Shown piece after piece: positions 56,108-61,108 of a stretch of 61,108 nucleotides of DNA; the stretch's first letter is position 1, and each line of letters starts with the position of its first letter. This DNA is from Bacilli bacterium. GTDB taxonomy: Bacteria > Bacillota_I > Bacilli_A > RF39 > UBA660. Below the pieces are notes generated by a model. The model did not search any database, was not told where the DNA came from, and saw only the letters and a program-made list of their open reading frames with translations. The translations under genes were made by a program, and so were the position numbers. The stretch is taken from positions 1-61,108 of the forward strand of contig CAAGQJ010000061.1 of the NCBI GenBank assembly GCA_900772095.1, read 5' to 3'.

Positions 56108-59100
56108 TTATTGCACAGCTTTTAAGTAATCGCTGGCAGAGTATGTCTTTGGTTTCTTCTTTTTCTTTGCTGCTTCCTTTTCCTTAGCTAACTCATTCAG
56201 CTGATGGCGGTTCATTGTCCGTCTGGCTGATTCATTCTCCAAGGATTTTGGAGTAACACCCAGCTCATTCAGTCTGTCAGCATTTTCACTGCTTGGATTT
56301 GCTAAGAAATCATCTACAGCTTCCTGCTTTGCCTTGGTCTGCTCCTGCTTTTCAGCATACTCATTGCTTGCAAGGTCGCCAGCCAAAGTTTCATTGAGTG
56401 GAGTAAAGCCAATGGCCCGCCACATTCTTTCAGCCATATTCTGATACTGATACTTCATACGGCCTCTAGTGGTTCTAACCTCGCCCTTGTATGCCTGTAC
56501 GATGTTACCCATAGTAGGATTAACAGCCTTTAGAGCTTCCGCATAATTGCGGTAAGACATCTGCTTTAGCACCTGATTAACAGTGGAGCCAAGAGTGGTC
56601 TGATTCCACGCAAGGCCAGCCAATCCGTCAGCGGAGTTGTAAGAGTCGGAGCCTAAGAAATCGCCAACACCTACACGGCTGCCAAGGTTTAGCCCAATGA
56701 AAGAACCTGCACCATACAACCACCACTGAGTCAAAGGACAGTCCTCGCCAAACTCCGTAATCATGAACTGTTTAATTTTCTTCTCCCAATCCCAATCATC
56801 ATCACCGATAAAAATACCTGTAAGGTAGGAGAACAATCCGTTAGCTAGGCTGACAAACGGAATACCCATCATGCCTGACATTGCCATATATGGTGCCATG
56901 TATTTCGCCATTCGCATCCATGACTGCTTGCGGTTGAGTCCAAGTTCCCTGCCATCAAGGTAGAAGTCCTGGAACAATTCTAACTGCTTAACAGGGTATT
57001 TTTTGAACTGCAAGAAAACCTTGGATATTGGGCCAAGTGCTCTGAATATGGTAGGCTCGTCGGCAACAGAGCCATCAAAGTTTACCTTGTCGTTTATCTC
57101 CTTGGCATACTCAATGGCCTCTGCTTTGCTCTTACCCTCGTCTAACGCCTTGTTATAGGCTGTCAGTAAGGTAACACCTCTGGCAAAGGCATCGGTCTGT
57201 CTGAACAAATACATAGACTTGCCAGCCAAACGACCTGCAAAACCTCGCAGGGAAGCAAGGTTGTTGACCTCTGCATTGGAATAACCAGAGGCTATATCCA
57301 TGCCAATCTGGTAATCAAGGCCAAGGTCTTTCCATAGCAACTTGCCCAGCTCACTATCCTTATTGTTCATTGCCCTGAATGTATCAGCAAATCCTTTGTG
57401 TAGGAGTCGCTGGTAGGCCTGTGGGCTAAGTACCTTTTCTCCCATAGCTCCATAAAGGTTAAAGAGCTGTGTGAGGTTCAGCAGGGCAGAGGACGGGTTA
57501 AATACACCCAGCTTTAGGATAGTCATAGGATATGTCATGATTTTCTGCTGGAACCATAATACAGGTCTACCACCAGCTCTCTCTTCGCCAAATCCCCAAC
57601 TATGCAAGGTGTTATTAAGGAACTTCTCAATCCATGTTGGAGTACCATTCACATCATAGATGTACTGTTTAGTCCACTTGGCCATAGCACTTCTCTTTGT
57701 TACATTCTCGTCGTCAAAGGCTCCAAAAATGCGGTTATACATACTAATGGAATCCCTCTTGAAAGAGTCCATAGCTGCATAGCGTGCAGTCTGGTTGAAA
57801 TACTTCATAGTGGCAAGATAAACATTCTGCTCGAATCCCTTGAAGCCCTTACGCTGTTTAGCATAGCCATAGAACCTGCCACGATTTTTCATCTTGACAG
57901 TATTATCAAGCATTGCTTGCGCATCCGATATGCTCATAGACATAGAGTCAGCCACTTTGCCTACTATCTTGGCATAGTCAAAATCACCCATGACAATAGC
58001 CTGCTCTTGTGCTCCAGGTGCGCTGAACGTCTGTGGAATAACACGATAGTTATCGTTAGGGTTTGCCTTGGCAAATTCACGCCCCAGCTTGGCTGCTTCT
58101 GACAAGGAATTGGCTGTAGTCATGATATTATCCATAGCTACATTGCCGTCCTTGTCTACAATGGCCTTGCCGTCCTTGTCTACCTTGCAGACATACCAGC
58201 CATGGAAGATATGAGGGATATATCCCTTTAGCTTACCCATGCCTGCTTCACGCTGATAGTAAGTTACCTGTGTAGTCCCCTTTAGGCTCTGGGTGGTTTC
58301 CACAATGTGAACATCCTTGTTCTTGCGGAGGTTTTCCAGCTCGGATGGCAGCACAGTCTGCTTTGCCGCACGCCTTACATGAGGTGCCTTGTAGTTAATG
58401 GTCACAGTCCCATCAGGATTATGCACTTTACTGATGATTTCAGCAAATGGGTTCTTATCCTTTAGGTCTGCAAAATCAGCCTCGGCACGGCGCAGGGTTG
58501 AGCTGGTTATGCTCTGATACTTGATTCTTGACTTGGTTTCATCAGCCAGCTTCCAAGCCTTATCCAGAAGTGCTCTCATTTTGTGATAACCCTTGATGGT
58601 TTCAGCGTCATAGCCAGCCTCAATTAATTCTTTATTGGTGAAATTCTTTCTCTCTAGGTCGCCCTTTAACAGTATTTCGTTCAGGGCTTCCTTTCGCTCT
58701 TTGAACTTAGGGTCATTCCGATGGAATCCCTCTCGCCAGCCTAGCAGCCTATCAAGTTCGTTCATGCCCTCATTGAACTCGAACCTTAGCTTTTCCTGCT
58801 TGGCCATAGCCTGCTTGCCTTTCATAACAAACGGCTGGATAACTTTGTACTTCTTGCTCTCCCTGGTCGGGGAAACAAACTGATACTCAATAAGGTTAAG
58901 GTCTTTCTTCTCGTCACGCTTATCAATACGCAGGTTTTCCAGCTCCTCATGGTGGAATGGATTAAACTTGGCATTTGCCTTTTTGACAATGCCTTTCATG
59001 TTGGCCACAAGATTATTGTTGGCTCTGGCAGCAATAGCCACACCATCAGTCGATGGGCTAAGGTCAACACCACGGGAATATTTGTTGCCATTAGAAAAAG

Positions 59101-61108
59101 CACCCTGTTCAGAGTGCTTGTCACGTTTTAGATTATTTAGCTCCTGCTCTAAGAACAGTTGCCTTAAGCCTTTGGTTGCTTTTGTTCTGCGTTCGAGGTC
59201 GCGGTCTGATTCGACATTTCTTCCAGAATTTTTAATAACATTATCTCTGCCGCGTCCGCAAAATTGTCTACAGAGTTCGGTAAAGGTGTATGTTCCATAA
59301 TTCAACATCTCCTCTGCTAGCCGTTTAAACCTATTATAATCCTCTACTAATTGGTCCCTACTTTTCCCATTGGTATCATACCACGGTACTAATGTATGGA
59401 GGGCTTCCTTATAATTACTTACCTTGCCACTATATCTACTTGATTGTTCATACAATACTCGTAAACATTCACGTTCTCTACTATCGTTCTTTAATTCCTG
59501 AATCGATAAATTCTTATCACTGTCAGTAAAGCGTTCTAAGAATGACTGCCTTATCTTCTCAGCTACTGTATTCTGAAATACAGCTAGCCGTTTTTGCACT
59601 TTGTCATCAATGATTTTTTTATCTTCATCGGATAACTCCTCATACTCATTTTGAATGTTTTTTGCCTTTTCATCAATAGGCTTATTGTCCTTATTTTCCT
59701 TGGAGTATGCAACTGCATAAGTATAGCTGATAGGGTTTAGCTGGTATGTATCTGCAGGCTTTGCGTTGTTGTCACGCAGCAAAAGCTCTGTGCCTACCCG
59801 ATGGAATACAGGCTCGCCATTATCGTTTTTCAGATTCATCAGAATTTTGTTGAAAGCTGTATCAGCTCTCTGGAACTCTGCTACTGATAACTCATTTGGC
59901 AGCTGCTGTTCATTGCTCATTTTATGCTGCTTGAAATTCATGTACTCGCAGAACTTATCCCACATAGCCTTTAGACAGCCAGCAATCCTAGTGACAAGGC
60001 TACCATCAACATTATTAACAGCACGCATTAACTTTTCGGCTGACTCGGTTTGTGTCATAGCGTCGCAGATAATCTCCTCCACTATTTCCTCGTCAGTCAT
60101 CTTATTGCCATCGAAAATTTTATTCCGATACTTATTGATTCGTGCCTCATTGAAAAGCCCGCTAGAGTTCTCCAAGCACGCATGAAGCACATCATATGCA
60201 CCAGCATTTTCAGGGCTGGCCTTTAGCCAATGCACAAACTCATGTACAAAGATAGAATGAGCTGGAACCGTTGCCTTGCGGTTAATGAAGATTTCACCAT
60301 TGTGGGTGAATACACCACGATTAGTCGTTTCGTTTGACTCAACAAAATGGACAGGCACACCAATAGCTTTACCAAATCTGACAATCCTTTGCTCGCTCTG
60401 GCGGAGCTTGGCAATAGGCACCTTTGGCAACCTATCAAGTTCAGTGTTGCTGTTGCCGTTCTCCTTTTGAGCTTCGGCAGAATGTGGATTTATAGGCTCA
60501 ATAGAAAAAGCACTCTTATCACGTGAAGAGTGCTTATACATCATATCTAATACCTTTTGTGTTTTAGGGTTATAATTCTCATATGTCTTGCCCGTTTTTG
60601 CAGAGGATGAATTTACTCCTGAGTTTTCATCTTCTCGTGTTTCAATCTCTGCATTTCTCTTTTGAACACTTTTTCGGAGGTTGCTTCCCTCTCCTGCGGA
60701 TTGTTTGAACCAAGTATCGTTAATAACTCGTCCGTAGACATCAGACTGTCTATCACCTGCATTGAAATCCCTCCTTATTTCATCAACAAGTTGCTTGTAA
60801 TAATTAATCATATTTAAACGAGCCTGATAATATTCTGGCTCATGGCCAGTTTCTAAATACCTAGCAGCTTGATTATCAACTTCCCTTTTTATAGGAGCAA
60901 TAATCTTTTCAATAGCAGTATTTACATCATCAGTCGGTTTGAGTGTTTTTAATGCACCGTTATCAAGTCTGCTCTGGACATAACGTTTCGCTTGTTCCTT
61001 TACATCCCTACACTCTACATTATGGTGAGTAGGCTTTTTTTTGTCAACAGGACTTTTCTCCCTACTATATTTAGTGCGTGGTTCATCAGCTGTAGGTTCT
61101 GCCTCATC
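56108..61108 (-). CDS. Giant virion protein, C-terminal part (continues from 1-4068)
   Basis: Residues ~1332-2997 of the giant protein; 61034-61108 repeat 1-75. Starting at ATG 60811 would be a truncated reading, as the frame is open upstream. Near residue ~1620 is a zinc protease-like motif HEFVHW with GVFTHNGEIFINRKATVPAHSIFV before it. The second half recalls large polyvalent or ejected phage proteins: ARGVTLLTAYNKALDEGKSKAEAIEYAKEIND, FRALGPISKVFLQFKKYPVKQLE and a hydrophobic stretch MAKYMAPYMAMSGMMGIPFV that may enter the membrane. The end is basic with poly-Lys (KEKEAAKKKKKPKTYSASD). Confidence 0.88.
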   Translation of the reverse strand, partial: DEAEPTADEPRTKYSREKSPVDKKKPTHHNVECRDVKEQAKRYVQSRLDNGALKTLKPTDDVNTAIEKIIAPIKREVDNQAARYLETGHEPEYYQARLNMINYYKQLVDEIRRDFNAGDRQSDVYGRVINDTWFKQSAGEGSNLRKSVQKRNAEIETREDENSGVNSSSAKTGKTYENYNPKTQKVLDMMYKHSSRDKSAFSIEPINPHSAEAQKENGNSNTELDRLPKVPIAKLRQSEQRIVRFGKAIGVPVHFVESNETTNRGVFTHNGEIFINRKATVPAHSIFVHEFVHWLKASPENAGAYDVLHACLENSSGLFNEARINKYRNKIFDGNKMTDEEIVEEIICDAMTQTESAEKLMRAVNNVDGSLVTRIAGCLKAMWDKFCEYMNFKQHKMSNEQQLPNELSVAEFQRADTAFNKILMNLKNDNGEPVFHRVGTELLLRDNNAKPADTYQLNPISYTYAVAYSKENKDNKPIDEKAKNIQNEYEELSDEDKKIIDDKVQKRLAVFQNTVAEKIRQSFLERFTDSDKNLSIQELKNDSRERECLRVLYEQSSRYSGKVSNYKEALHTLVPWYDTNGKSRDQLVEDYNRFKRLAEEMLNYGTYTFTELCRQFCGRGRDNVIKNSGRNVESDRDLERRTKATKGLRQLFLEQELNNLKRDKHSEQGAFSNGNKYSRGVDLSPSTDGVAIAARANNNLVANMKGIVKKANAKFNPFHHEELENLRIDKRDEKKDLNLIEYQFVSPTRESKKYKVIQPFVMKGKQAMAKQEKLRFEFNEGMNELDRLLGWREGFHRNDPKFKERKEALNEILLKGDLERKNFTNKELIEAGYDAETIKGYHKMRALLDKAWKLADETKSRIKYQSITSSTLRRAEADFADLKDKNPFAEIISKVHNPDGTVTINYKAPHVRRAAKQTVLPSELENLRKNKDVHIVETTQSLKGTTQVTYYQREAGMGKLKGYIPHIFHGWYVCKVDKDGKAIVDKDGNVAMDNIMTTANSLSEAAKLGREFAKANPNDNYRVIPQTFSAPGAQEQAIVMGDFDYAKIVGKVADSMSMSISDAQAMLDNTVKMKNRGRFYGYAKQRKGFKGFEQNVYLATMKYFNQTARYAAMDSFKRDSISMYNRIFGAFDDENVTKRSAMAKWTKQYIYDVNGTPTWIEKFLNNTLHSWGFGEERAGGRPVLWFQQKIMTYPMTILKLGVFNPSSALLNLTQLFNLYGAMGEKVLSPQAYQRLLHKGFADTFRAMNNKDSELGKLLWKDLGLDYQIGMDIASGYSNAEVNNLASLRGFAGRLAGKSMYLFRQTDAFARGVTLLTAYNKALDEGKSKAEAIEYAKEINDKVNFDGSVADEPTIFRALGPISKVFLQFKKYPVKQLELFQDFYLDGRELGLNRKQSWMRMAKYMAPYMAMSGMMGIPFVSLANGLFSYLTGIFIGDDDWDWEKKIKQFMITEFGEDCPLTQWWLYGAGSFIGLNLGSRVGVGDFLGSDSYNSADGLAGLAWNQTTLGSTVNQVLKQMSYRNYAEALKAVNPTMGNIVQAYKGEVRTTRGRMKYQYQNMAERMWRAIGFTPLNETLAGDLASNEYAEKQEQTKAKQEAVDDFLANPSSENADRLNELGVTPKSLENESARRTMNRHQLNELAKEKEAAKKKKKPKTYSASDYLKAVQ

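Noticed and set aside
60811..60811. Start of a separate 1,567-residue gene
   Set aside because: The frame is open upstream into the giant protein and this ATG has no ribosome-binding site.
1..61108. Integrase or recombinase for chromosomal integration
   Set aside because: No tyrosine or serine recombinase signature in any listed protein; partition genes suggest a plasmid prophage instead.
1..61108. tRNA genes
   Set aside because: No cloverleaf with an acceptor stem and T-loop could be recognised by eye.

Overview
The window is one complete, circular phage genome of about 61.0 kb. Bases 1-75 and 61034-61108 are identical, and one reading frame runs through the join, so the ends are an assembly cut point. 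The unique circle is 61,033 bp. I infer a temperate podovirus-type phage of a Firmicute. The virion genes are P22/SU10-like, Shine-Dalgarno sequences are strong, GC content is moderate to low, and the early genes are typical of Firmicute phages. A spanin-like lysis gene hints at a two-membrane host such as a Negativicute; that is inference. I see no tRNA, DNA polymerase or integrase. A ParA/ribbon-helix-helix partition pair with dispersed short iterated repeats suggests the prophage is kept as a plasmid (a phage-plasmid).

Layout. The late genes run leftward from 19.9 kb to 1 and continue across the ends to 56.1 kb: small terminase, large terminase with an intein, portal, scaffold, SU10-like coat protein, neck/tail genes, an Ig-like repeat protein, three alanine/glutamine-rich probable ejection proteins, and a giant protein of about 2,997 residues with M15-like, lytic transglycosylase and HExxH segments. 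20.1-21.3 kb is an odd non-coding stretch with a G-quadruplex motif and direct repeats. 21.4-24.7 kb holds rightward accessory genes from two copies of one promoter-operator. 24.7-25.9 kb holds an Mrr-like nuclease beside a truncated DUF262 gene. 26.1-27.2 kb is a ribbon-helix-helix/antisense-RNA/Rha module with a diverged copy at 53.7-54.9 kb. 27.3-30.6 kb is a group of probable minor virion genes, one split by a group I intron carrying a GIY-YIG endonuclease gene. 30.7-41.2 kb is the leftward early block: small genes, a DUF1064 nuclease, helicase loader, DnaD-like initiator, HNH protein, DUF669, Sak4-like ATPase, Gp157 and an antirepressor. 41.0-42.1 kb is a cro/cI-type switch. 43.1-51.0 kb holds a diversity-generating retroelement (reverse transcriptase, template, Avd, variable fibre tip), other fibre genes and the lysis genes. 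51.0-56.1 kb holds the plasmid-maintenance region, several predicted small RNAs and two membrane-protein genes.

How it fits together. The 41 kb switch and the antirepressors probably set lysis or lysogeny. The partition genes and repeats would keep the prophage as a plasmid, and the retroelement would vary the receptor-binding fibre tip. The points most worth checking are the 9-bp-periodic repeat family at five loci, and the duplicated antisense RNA that overlaps the leader of each Rha gene and carries an anti-Shine-Dalgarno segment.
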